DNA of 64,000 nucleotides from Galeruca laticollis. Its lineage: Eukaryota; Arthropoda; Insecta; Coleoptera; Chrysomelidae. The notes under the pieces were generated by a model that searched no databases, was not told the origin of the DNA, and saw nothing but the letters and a program-made list of their open reading frames with translations. The stretch spans positions 109,546,067 to 109,610,066 of the forward strand of contig OY998177.1 of NCBI GenBank assembly GCA_963921935.1, given 5' to 3'. Shown here piece after piece: positions 53,398 through 62,605 of the stretch. Made by a program: the position numbers and the translations under genes. Position 1 is the first letter of the stretch. Each line of letters opens with the position of its first letter.

Positions 53398-55376
53398 CCC
53401 AGACAGCACAGGACATCCTTAGGACGTCCATATTGAGTCCTAAGTTGGTCCCAATGTTCCAGACCTAATTTGTACGTATTAGGGACGTTCTAATTTGTAC
53501 GTCCTGGGGACGCACAAATTAGAGTCAAAAATTAGAAAATAATAAACATTATTAGAAATCACAGTCATTCACAATTTTCTGATTCAGGTATATAATAACC
53601 AAAAATCAGAAAATACGTAATATCTATTCTAATTTTCTTCAAATTTAGCACTATTTCTATTTATCAAATGCGCATGTGTAGCAGCACATTCGCTACTTCG
53701 CCACCATCCCACTTTCATCTAATTTATCCGTCAGTCGCCATTTTGGTTGTTTATATGTATAGTTTCTGTGTATAATATAATCTTTGGTATAGTTTTGTGT
53801 TGTGATCAACAAGTTTTGTGATATTGTGCATAAATATACTTGATGTGTTTGTTGAACCTTCTGGTACTTACGTAAGTGTAAATAAGATAAGACTTTCAGA
53901 CATTATCTCCAGTAACAACAAAGTTTGCAATGGTGGAACTGATATCTGTGGACCTGTAAATTTCTTGATATGTAGTTGCAATGATTTCAGTAACTTAATT
54001 TATTTGTAGAAAACACTATTTTGATAGAAATTAAAAATCAAAATCACATGATAAGAGGCATCTTGGTTAATGTTCTTCAAGAAATAAGACAACTTAAAAA
54101 TTTGCCTAGAGATGCAGAGGTTTCATGTTTTGTCCGATATCCCAATATTAATTTCCCAATTGGAACAGTGGATGAAATTGATAGATTTGAAGAAGAATCA
54201 CAATATCAAGGAAATTTCAATGATGCGAAAAATAAATTTTTAACAATACCTACCCTTCCAACGATACATGAAAAAATCAACTCTTAGGTATTTTATTGAT
54301 TTCAGGTAAATGAATTGGCAATATATGGGGGTTCAAATCCTTATAATTTTATTAAGAGTACTCTGTCAGCTACCTTAAAAGATGAAATATTGAAATCATA
54401 TGGTTGGTTGGGGAGAAAGGGGAAAAACCCTCTGGATAAATCTCCCATCGCAAAACTCTTGATTTGTAAGTCCCAGCAAAATATTGTGCTGCATTACACT
54501 TTTCGAAAAAAATACTGTTTCAAAGTAAAGGTTGCCGCAATATAAAGGTTTCATACTTAAGAAATATACCATCTTTAAATAGGGAGTATTTTGGTTATTA
54601 ATTGGAGTTTTGAAGAAATATAGCTGTAAATAATTACTTTTGCCTAGGGACATGTAATAAAAAGATTGTGGACTGCATGTAGACAAGCGGTTACACAAAA
54701 TATCGTTCTCAGAGGAAGCCTTATGTTGCGACGACTGTATATTGTTTGGTAGCTTTCATATGCCCATATATTTTTTCAATTAGTGATAATATTTAATTAT
54801 TATCAGGTGCTGCAAGTAAGTGTAACTTCAACCAGAAGAACGTGGAGGGCGCGATCCAGAGTTTTATAAAAATAAGTAGCGAGAGAATTCAAGCAGAAGA
54901 AAATAAAAAAGTGTAAAACTGTTATACATATTATATACACAGTGTGGCATACTATGGACCAGGACACCCTTTTCTATAAAATTTTTGAGATGTACGATTT
55001 CAGTGATTTTTTTTATGTACACATGTATCTATTGAACCTATTGCGGTGATCCAGCTGATAATCCCAACCTGCAATGATTTTTTTTGTCAGCAATTTTCTG
55101 GAAAAGCAGAATATTTTGACTTTTTTTGGCAAATTGGACTGACTTATCAGAATTTCATCAAATTGTGTCATATGATAATTTTTTCATAGAGTTTTAAAGT
55201 TTTGATTTTTAATTTTTGTTTCACTTAAAAAAGGTGGAAGGCATTGAAAAATAAAAAATTGTTTCTCAGGACGTCCTGAGGATGGCTAAGGGTCTGAAAC
55301 GGACGTACCGGGGACTTCGGATGTCTGATAACGGACATCCTGAGAACGTTTTAAGTACGTACTTGTGCTGTCCGGG
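53398..55376 (+). mobile_element. Complete copy of the TGTGCTGTCYGGG transposon family
   Basis: Left end CCCAGACAGCACAGGACAT, right end read inwards CCCGGACAGCACAAGTACG. The outermost 12 bases of each end agree apart from A/G at the fourth. Both subterminal regions are packed with GGACGTCC-like palindromes (for example 53429-53436 and 55269-55276). The bases at the edges (AC left, AC right) suggest at most a 2-bp duplication, which is uncertain. It contains DUF4806-type exons but no transposase, so it would be non-autonomous. Confidence 0.7.
54014..54915 (+). pseudogene. DUF4806-type protein, C-terminal exons
   Basis: Three coding segments on the plus strand. (1) 54014-54284: ILVNVLQEIRQLKNLPRDAE and FPIGTVDEIDRFEEESQYQG. 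(2) after a GATTTCAG acceptor at about 54305: VNELAIYGGSNPYNFIKSTL, DEILKSYGWLGRKGKNPLD and SPIAKLLI. (3) after TTATCAG at about 54806: GAASKCNFNQKNVEGAIQSF and IKISSERIQAEENKKV, stop. The order of FPIxT-x-E-L-E, IGGSN..., YxWxGRKGK and the final amphipathic helix matches the DUF4806 domain of insect proteins. Part 1 has lost its donor (GA for GT, judged against the inverted copy). The function of DUF4806 is unknown. Confidence 0.65.
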
Positions 55377-55621
55377 ACATAGTTTTTGAGACAACTTGTT
55401 GGTATTTATTATACATAATCTAACAATATATTAAGAGTTGGCTGTGTGCTGAATATATCGAACAACTTGCTTTGAGAGATGTTTAATATATTCTCCCATT
55501 TTTTAGTGATAGACTTTTTGAAACAAGTTTTTAAGTTGCTGTAAATATATTGAAAATTAACTACTCAATTAATAAAATCATGTGTTTATTTTTTTTTGGA
55601 TTCAACTTTTCAGAAAAAATG
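55377..55621. other. Spacer, nothing recognised
   Basis: Short AT-rich interval between the transposon right end and the next exons. Confidence 0.5.
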
Positions 55622-56379
55622 GAAAATAATAATATTCGCGAGTTTTCTAAAAAGACTTGGATAAAAATGCAGTTTATCAATGACACGTCGGTAGCAGTGG
55701 TGCTCATCCACAAGATGGATTAATGTAGACAATTGTTTGTGGCCACCAGAGAAACTTATCGCTGCTATAAGGTCACATCAATTAAATTCGTGTTGGCCTT
55801 CACTTAAGGTGAGGTTGTTTAAGGATGGGACTTACGTTAATATCTACAAATTCTGTATAAATTGCAAACTCTAAATATTAATATTCATTTCTAGATTCAT
55901 ATGAAACTGCTCGTCGAAAGTGCAGAAAGGCGGAGGTGGAGACCTCAATACCACATATGTGGACGAATCATATCCAAAAATAAGGGAATTTAAAACGAGG
56001 TTCCATTCTTCTTCAAAGTCCGACAGTGAGGTTAAAGAACTTGTAAGGCGAAAGAAGGGGTCTAGACTGTCATCACCACTAAAAGCAGCTCGCACAATCA
56101 TAATAGGTAATTGATATAAAAATAATGATTTTGACCTTCCCCAGTAATATTCCTTTGTTTTGTGAGATTATTATTTAATGTCCACCGTTGAAAAATAGTA
56201 CTTTTGTGTGAAAAATTATAGAACACAAATTGAGGTACTTGATCACTGTGTTAATATTTTAGATACTGCAGAGCCCGAAATGAGCCACGTGGAACAAAGC
56301 CGAGATGCAGTTTTGAGTACTAAAGAATGTGAGCCTTCAGCTAAGTGCAGCCGTCAAATTTATTTGTTTTTTTTATGAA
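55622..56379 (+). pseudogene. DUF4806-type protein, N-terminal exons
   Basis: Exon from ATG 55622 after a TTTTCAG acceptor: MENNNIREFSKKTWIKMQF, VAVV, a frame break, then RWINVDNCLWPPEKLIAAIR and CWPSLKVRLFKDGTY. Next exon after TTTCTAG (55893): DSYETARRKCRKAE, a frame break, NTTYVDESYPKIREFKTRF. Next exon after ATTTTAG (56262): TAEPEMSHVEQSRDAV. The CxWPP..KL..AI+.H......WP..KVR.....YxxYExARRK+.KAE pattern is the N-terminal half of insect DUF4806 proteins. It lies downstream of the C-terminal exons, so the two are parts of different copies rather than one gene. Confidence 0.6.
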
Positions 56380-56876
56380 ACTCATGAATCTGTAACTTGA
56401 AGTTATTGGCAAAGGGACTCAAGGTCCAACAATAAACCACAGACATGGGATATTTGCAGTTTTTCATTTTAAAACTTACCTAAAAAACCTTTTTGAGTGT
56501 GGAAAAAGTGTATTAACCCTCCGAGGAGTTGGGTGTGAGTTTAAAGGAGTCTTGGGTGCTTACCTAAATTTCTCTGGTGCCTTATTTTGAATTCTAAATA
56601 AATATTGAAAAATCCACGCCTTCTTCGACTTGAAGCTAGTCGACTGGCGAGCACAGATTGTTCTACAGGGCAATCTGACATCTAAACGAGCACAGAAGGT
56701 AGGTATTGTGAATAGGAGGAGTCTCGTTATAAATAAATAATAAATACCCACTCTTTATTATATTATATTCTCCTAACTAGTTAATAGTCAAAAATAACTT
56801 ATAATAAAGCTTCTTGGAACTAAATTGTGAGCTTTCAGCTCTGTAGACTGTTTACAAAGTAGGTAGTATCGATACA
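56380..56876. other. Unassigned sequence
   Basis: The minus-strand frame 56560-56751 (FCARLDVRLPCRTICARQST) is somewhat GC-richer and could be a TE scrap, but I cannot place it. Confidence 0.4.
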
Positions 56877-57190
56877 TACCAAGTACGTACAAACTGTACG
56901 TACCATGTACATACAAATGGTACGTACCAAGTACGTACAAAATGGTACGTACCAAGTACGTACAAAATGGTACATACCAAGTACGTACAAAATGGTACGT
57001 ACCAAGTACGTACAAAATGGTACGTACCAAGTACGTACAAAATGGTACGTACCAAGTACGTACAAAATGGTACGTACCAAGTACGTACAAAATGGTACAT
57101 ACCAAGTACGTACAAAATGGTACGTACCAAGTACGTACAAAATGGTACGTACCAAGTACGTACAAAATGGTACGTACCAAGTACGTAAAA
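56877..57190. repeat. 25-bp tandem array rich in GTACGTAC
   Basis: About 12 units of 25 bp, each made of GGTACGTACCAAGTACGTAC plus AAAAT. The array is nearly perfect. GGTACATACC variants at 56969 and 57094 lie exactly five units (125 bp) apart, suggesting block-wise duplication. More scattered GTACGTAC copies continue to 57338. Because 25 is not a multiple of three and no unit contains a stop in several frames, long overlapping open frames arise on both strands; none is taken as coding. Confidence 0.95.
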
Positions 57191-57328
57191 GCAGTATGTA
57201 TTTGGTACGTACATTTTATTGGAAAATGTACGTATTTAATACGTACCATGTACGTACCACGTACAGAAAAGTACGTACATAATACGTACCTTACGTCTCA
57301 TGAGTAAGTATTAAATACGTATTTTGTA

Positions 57329-57350
57329 CGTACTTGTGCTGTCTGGGTTG
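57329..57350. repeat. Transposon terminus TGTGCTGTCTGGG
   Basis: GTACGTACTTGTGCTGTCTG, then GG, the same end as at 55360-55376. It closes the GTACGTAC-rich region and abuts Tc1 coding sequence at about 57351. Confidence 0.75.
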
Positions 57351-58153
57351 TTTTGCGATGAGTCCAGATTTTGTCGTTCTAGTAATTATCGACGTAGAAG
57401 AGTGTACCAACGCCCTGGAAAGCGATACGCCCAATGCAACATTGTAGAAACAGTAAGCTATGGAGGGGGTCTAAATTGTATGGAGTGGCATTAGTTTGGA
57501 GGCCCATACGGAGCTGGTTATGATTCAGGGAGGTCGTTTGACTGCTGACCGATACAAAACAGACATTTTAGAAACGCATGTGGTATCATACTCCCCATTT
57601 ATTGGAGATTATTTTTCATTAATGCACGATAATGCATGTCCGCATGTGGCAAGAGTGGTACAAAATTACCTCCAAGAAGTCGAAATTTCAAATTTGCCGG
57701 GGCCACCTAGATGTCCTGACCTAAGCCCCATAGAGCACTTATGCGACAACATGGGTCGAAGTGTTAGAGCCTTAATGCTTCCACCTGAGAACCTAAATGA
57801 CCTGTCATTAAGCTCACTGAAATATGGGAGCAGATTGATCAAGTTGATATTCAAAATATAATTTTAAGCATGCCGAGGAGATGTGAAGCCGTAATTAGGG
57901 CAAGGGGAGGTAACACAAGATATTAAATATTGTAATTTCATATTTCTTTATACTAATAAAAAAATTAAAATTTGGTTACTTTTTTGATAATCCCCGTATT
58001 TTTATTCATACGCTTCGGTAATTGAATAAATTATAAAAAACATATTTAGTATAACCAAAATTAAAAATGCCCTTTAAAAAATTGTGAGAATCACTGAGTT
58101 AAAGATAGTTTTGAGATAATTTTTAAATTATGCGTTAATTTTGCGGCGCAGTG
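57351..58153 (+). pseudogene. Tc1-like transposon, 5' part missing
   Basis: Transposase pieces in order: CDESRFCRSSNYRRRRVY (first catalytic Asp), KRYAQCNIVETVSYGGG, LMHDNACPHVARVVQNYL (second Asp), PRCPDLSPIEHLCDNMGRSV (Glu) and the typical end PRRCEAVIRARGGNTRY at about 57870-57927. The Asp-to-Glu spacing looks like DD34E. Frame breaks and stops occur. The right terminus is GCGTTAATTTTGCGGCGCAG then TG, ending at 58153 before TA (58154-58155), a Tc1 inverted-repeat end. The sequence to the left is cut off by the TGTGCTGTCTGGG element end, so the N-terminus was displaced or deleted. Confidence 0.85.
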
Positions 58154-58439
58154 TAGATTACACCGACTGACGAGGTATTTTAGACCAGCTTAAAATACGG
58201 AGTCGCACTACCCTGTATGTCGAACTTTCAAATATCTACCAACTAATTTGAAGGCAGCGTAGGTGCAGGAACCGATCCTTTGACAACTCGCGGACTAAGT
58301 AGACACGACAAATTAGATCGCTCACAGACCAAGTCGGCGGTATTGGTATATCAGATCTGGTCGGTTGACACCGTCGGCCGACTATATCGTTTCGTCTATG
58401 ATCTATGGGCAGCTATTGGCTGTAATGCTTGGATAGCAA

Positions 58440-59240
58440 TTAACCTATGAGTAGAGTCATTTCACAACTATGTGAATTAATGGCTCAAATATTAATGAGG
58501 ACTTACATAAAATTTCCTGTAAATGAGGAACAAAAAAATTCCGTAAAACAAGTTTTATAAGTAGCTAGTAGTGATCAAAATATGTAATCTTTTTAATCAG
58601 GTTTCATGAAAAATATAATTTTCGTGTAATTGTTGGTGCTATTGATGGTACTCAAGTGGAAATCTTGGCTCCACCATTGAACGACATTGAATACCCACCA
58701 TATGTTTATATAAACAGAAATGGAAAACATTCTATTAATGTTATGATGGTAAATATTGATGATATTTAGTTACCCTGTTATTTGAGTTACTTAATCATTT
58801 GTAGATATCGGATTCGAATTGCAAAATAAGATGATGTTCAGCTAGATATCCTGGCTTAGCTCATGATGCAGCAATTTGGAGTACCAGTTCAATTTGAGCT
58901 CATTTACTCTCCAAATATCTGAGAGAGGATACAAGTTCCCGTTTAATAGGTGAATTGCAGTATTTTAATGAAACGGAAACATCATGTGTTATTTTTGAGG
59001 AGACAGTGGTTATCCATTGGTACCATGGCTCTTCACTCCTTTCCATAACCCTCGAGATGAAGGTGAAGGAGCTTTTAATAATGTATTGGTGTCAAGCAGA
59101 AATCTCATTGAGCGCTCCAATGCCATATTAAAAGGAATATTCAGATGTATTTCTAGACATCGAACACTACTTCATCACCCCAAAAGGGCAGCTAATTTTT
59201 GTCCTTTTTTTTCACACCTTGCGTTCTACAAAATTCGTAT
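58440..59240 (+). pseudogene. PIF/Harbinger transposase
   Basis: Plus-strand segments: YIKFPVNEEQKNSVKQ, then FRVIVGAIDGTQVEILAPPL (first catalytic Asp) and YPPYVYINRNGKHSINVMM. An intron-like gap from GTAAAT (58749) to TTTGTAG (58804) follows, then ARYPGLAHDAAIWST, LSKYLREDTSSRLIGEL, DSGYPLVPWLFTPFHNP (second Asp) and LIERSNAILKGIFRCISRHR (Glu, in the usual ERxxxxLKxRF block). Stops near 58570, 58829 and 58900 and frame changes mark a pseudogene. Harbinger elements normally carry a second Myb-like gene, not seen here. Confidence 0.85.
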
Positions 59241-59244
59241 ATTT

Positions 59245-60780
59245 AAATAAATAAATAACATGTTAAATATATTGTTCCAGTAGTTTACTTAGTATTAAGG
59301 TTTACCAGGTCGGTACACACACAGTATTTGAATACTTTTAATGGTATTGAGGTTAGAGTTTTGGAATTATAAACAAAAGTGAAGTTGAAACCTATAAGGT
59401 ACAGATCTGTAACTATGACTCTTACAGATTTGATTCCTGAATAGCAAATATTACAAATCTGTAAAAGTTCAAGTTCCAGATCTTATATCTTACAGATTCT
59501 GTAGCTTATAGGTAAATTCTCAGTATGGCAATATTAGTTGGTTAGCCTACAACTTATTGAATGAAAACAAAAAGATTATAATAAATGTTCGAAGTAGGCT
59601 AACCAACTGAATTTTATACATTTTATAAATTTCAATTTTTTTCTTATGTAAGTAACATGATGATCGACAGTATGCAGTTCACTTAGAAATGTTTGATTGT
59701 GTATCAATACCTCATGTAATTATGATGATAATTAAAATTAATGTTTCTTTATGGCGAACGATTTTCTAGGCATGTACATCGATATAAAAATCTACTTATC
59801 TCCTAAACCATGAATTTTATCGAGTTAAACTAAGAGTACCTTATGCTGCGTTATTTTCACGTCATCTACTCACTCCCGAATTTCGTACATCAAGTTAGTG
59901 TATACTTCGTGTGAAGTGATTAGAATAAAATATTGTCTAATGAAACAACTTTCAATAATTCAAACTTCAAAGTAGACAAATCATTATTGAGTAACAAAGT
60001 AATCAAAACTTTCACATATGAATAGTTCATTACTCGATGCTCTTCATTTCACTAATTATAAGTTTCATATTCAACCAGAAAGACCTATGTAATATATATA
60101 TTTAATGTATACATTTTCACTCCTCGACTTCCAGGACGGTATCATTCCTTCATCCTATTCCTTATTTATTTGTGAATCCCCTTTTAAATCCTTACTGAAT
60201 TACTGATTAGCATTGCAGATGCCGTTTTCCCGGCACGGATCTCGTCTTGACAGATACTAAAGACGCGAATTAATATTGCTGGAAATTTGCTTCTGTATAC
60301 GTAAGAAAAGTGTTGATCTGACAAAAACCCGGAAAATTGTGGTAAAGAGCCTCGTTGTGTATCGTGTTAATGTGCCTCATTCTTCAAAATTAATACCGCG
60401 CCTATTGAATAATTATTTTAAATGAGCAAGAAGCTTGAAAATTTTGTTATGGTTGATGATACCTATGTCAAATCTCCGGGATGGTCAGATAAGAATGCAA
60501 AGTGCTGTAACTTGGAAACTATTAGTCGTGAAAAAATATACTACTGGCCGAAATAAGACCGAGGAAAATATTTTCAGATTTCTCAGGTGGTCGCCAGTAA
60601 GCGTAACCGCCAAATTAATCAATTAAAATAATTTTTCACTGAAATCCACCTTGTAACTGTACCAAAAATATATGTTCTTGAAAGCTTATCTTTATTCAAG
60701 TAATTTTTTTTTAATTTTCTTTTTTAACTTTTTTTGACGTATCCATTAAAATAAAGTGGTGGGGGTGATTCAATGTTTTT
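59245..60780. other. Noncoding stretch with two hairpins
   Basis: AGTTGGTTAGCCTAC (59536-59550) is perfectly repeated in reverse at 59594-59608 with a 43-base loop. CCTATAAG...ACAGA and TCTGTA...CTTATAGG (59391-59513) form a looser one. The open frame from ATG 60421 (MSKKLENFVMVDDTYVKSPG, about 45 codons) is unrecognised. Confidence 0.5.
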
Positions 60781-60881
60781 TTAACTCTACATCGCGCGAT
60801 TTTTTTCTCTTTGATGGGAAAAATTATTCTGTGGTAAACAATATTTATTATACGTATACAGGAAAAAAATATTTGAACAAA

Positions 60882-62165
60882 TCAATTCATAAAAATATCT
60901 TTATTTTTGATAGGCAAACCAGTTGTATCAGAACTGATACAAAGGGGGTTACCACCCAAAAATTTTACAAAAACGGGGTGGTATGAAATTTTAAATTCTA
61001 GAAAACAATTATTATTTTCATTTAAGCAAAAGTGCAAACCACATTTGTTACATTTTATGGAAAATGATTTACATGCAGGTGGCTTACTTTTCTTGCGGAT
61101 CTGTTCGTATATAGGCCAGTGACCAGTTTCATCCAACCTCATCTTTTGGTGGAATGTTGGATGTAGTAACGGACCGCTATTTTTTATGTTGCATTTTCAG
61201 ATCCAATTTTACATCGATAGGCAGCTATTTCTACTCAAAATTGCGCTAGTTTTTAAGTTTTGTTATTTCGTCGCTCATTTCCAACTCTTTGATATAAAAT
61301 CTAAGAGTTCACAATATACTGGTCCAATAAATTATAAAATAATCTTATATAGGTACCATTTTTTGTTCGAATTTTTATTTTGTATCATCCTATTAGGCTG
61401 TTAATCAAATCAATTCCGCCCATATACCAATGACACTCTTTTAAGAGATTGGGACAGTCAATATCAATTTTTTTTTATCTTTATTTTACCTGGCAAGGGA
61501 GGTTTTTAGAAGTTCTCCAATATATGTTGACAATAAAAATACAGTGTTGTTGTCCTTCCCACATACAGACGATATCTCGACACCGTCGTATGTGCGAACA
61601 TTTTCAAAACATGACACTCGTTTCAACTTTTTAAGTTGTGTCTCTGGATTGCATTTACAATTTGGTAATACTAAAGGTAAACTTGTGTACTAAGTGCCAG
61701 TATAGATAATGTAATTTTTATCATTTGGAATTATTTTACATAATCGTAAAACCAAATTACCCGTGACCCCGATGTCTATTTCAGTACTCTGTGTACTATT
61801 ATTTTTACCGGAATAAACTTCAAATCTATATACAAATCCTGATACCTCAGCAAGAACAAACAATTTCATTCCCCATTTGAGAGGCTTTTCAGGCAAATAA
61901 TATTTTAATTGATGTTTACCTTCACTAGCATATATTTGCTCGACAATCGACAAAAGTGACTTTGTAATGGAACAGTTTTAAATCGGGATGTCATATGCTC
62001 AATTATGGGTCTCAATTTATGTAGCTTATCTTGCAGAGGATTTGCCTGTGGTAGCATATCAACATTATTATTTAAGTGTGGAAACTGTCCCTAATTTGGG
62101 TGAAACCTAAATTGCTGCCCCAGTAACATCTGATACTTGGCATGTGCACAATGGACATATTATAT
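60882..62165 (-). pseudogene. piggyBac-like transposase IV
   Basis: From 62165 leftwards: MSIVHMPSIRCYWGSNLGFT (same block as in element I), a gap, HQLKYYLPEKPLKWGMKLFV, GFVYRFEVYSGKNNS, CPNLLKECHWYMGGIDLINS with a stop, YKIKIRTKN and LFYNLLDQYIVNS. The C-terminal finger MRLDETGHWPIYEQIRKKS, CNKCGLHFCLNENNNCF is at about 60980-61142. It shares block order and wording with element I, so both belong to one subfamily. Many stops and frameshifts; the first catalytic block is degraded. Confidence 0.8.
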
Positions 62166-62171
62166 ACATCA

Positions 62172-62172
<1 letters not shown>

Positions 62173-62237
<65 letters not shown>
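62173..62237. repeat. (AT)n microsatellite
   Basis: About 32 AT units, lying directly upstream of the surviving transposase IV sequence. Source of a spurious YIYIYI frame. Confidence 0.95.
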
Positions 62238-62241
<4 letters not shown>

Positions 62242-62605
62242 TCGCGGCGTGAAGTGGCATCCGCCCATGTTAAAATCGCGGTAGCTGTGGCGTCCGCGGC
62301 ACTATGACTTCCGATATACGGACGTCACAGTGCATCGAGCTCCAAAATATCGCAAACGGTTCAGTGAATGCTTGGGAATCTATTGCTGATGAAATCAGCA
62401 GGACGTCACTTTGGTCGTTTTTTGTATAAACCCATACACCAAGGTTCACAGGTTCTCCGTACGCGGCGTTATAGTAGCACACGTATATATTTATTATATA
62501 TCCGATGCACAAAGTGGCATCCGTCAGTATACATATCGAAGAACGGTATAGTTTGGCGTCTGTATATGTATTTTTCTTGCATTGTGGCATCGGCGTAGTA
62601 TTTAC
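62238..62605. repeat. Degenerate repeat with TGGCRTCCG motif
   Basis: Recurring phrases: GAAGTGGCATCCGCC (62250), GCTGTGGCGTCCGCGG (62285), AAAGTGGCATCCGTC (62511), AGTTTGGCGTCTGTA (62550) and ATTGTGGCATCGGCG (62581), spaced about 30-40 bp within two clusters. GC-richer and CpG-richer than its surroundings. No gene recognised. Confidence 0.5.

Larger units (their letters stand above)
60785..62240 (-). mobile_element. piggyBac-like element IV (left part)
   Basis: The proposed left end is TTAA (60781-60784) followed by CTCTACATCGCGCGATTTTT, about 140 bp outside the palindrome GTATCAGAACTGATAC (60925-60940). In element I the same palindrome lies 131 bp from its end. The right end was not found; a long AT microsatellite and a degenerate repeat replace it. 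Confidence 0.45.

Noticed and set aside
54285..54305. A 20-base intron between DUF4806 segments
   Set aside because: Too short for an insect intron; comparison with the inverted copy indicates the true donor lay further upstream and has mutated.
56788..57307. Seven overlapping open frames on both strands with repeats such as VRTKYVQNGTYQ
   Set aside because: All arise from the 25-bp tandem array, whose period is not a multiple of three and which lacks stop codons; no protein-coding evidence.
60421..60559. Short frame MSKKLENFVMVDDTYVKSPG...
   Set aside because: About 45 codons, no family signature, no splice or repeat context to support it.
62072..62260. Open frame with YIYIYIYI
   Set aside because: Translation of the AT microsatellite; only the distal part (VHMPSIRCYW) is real transposase sequence.
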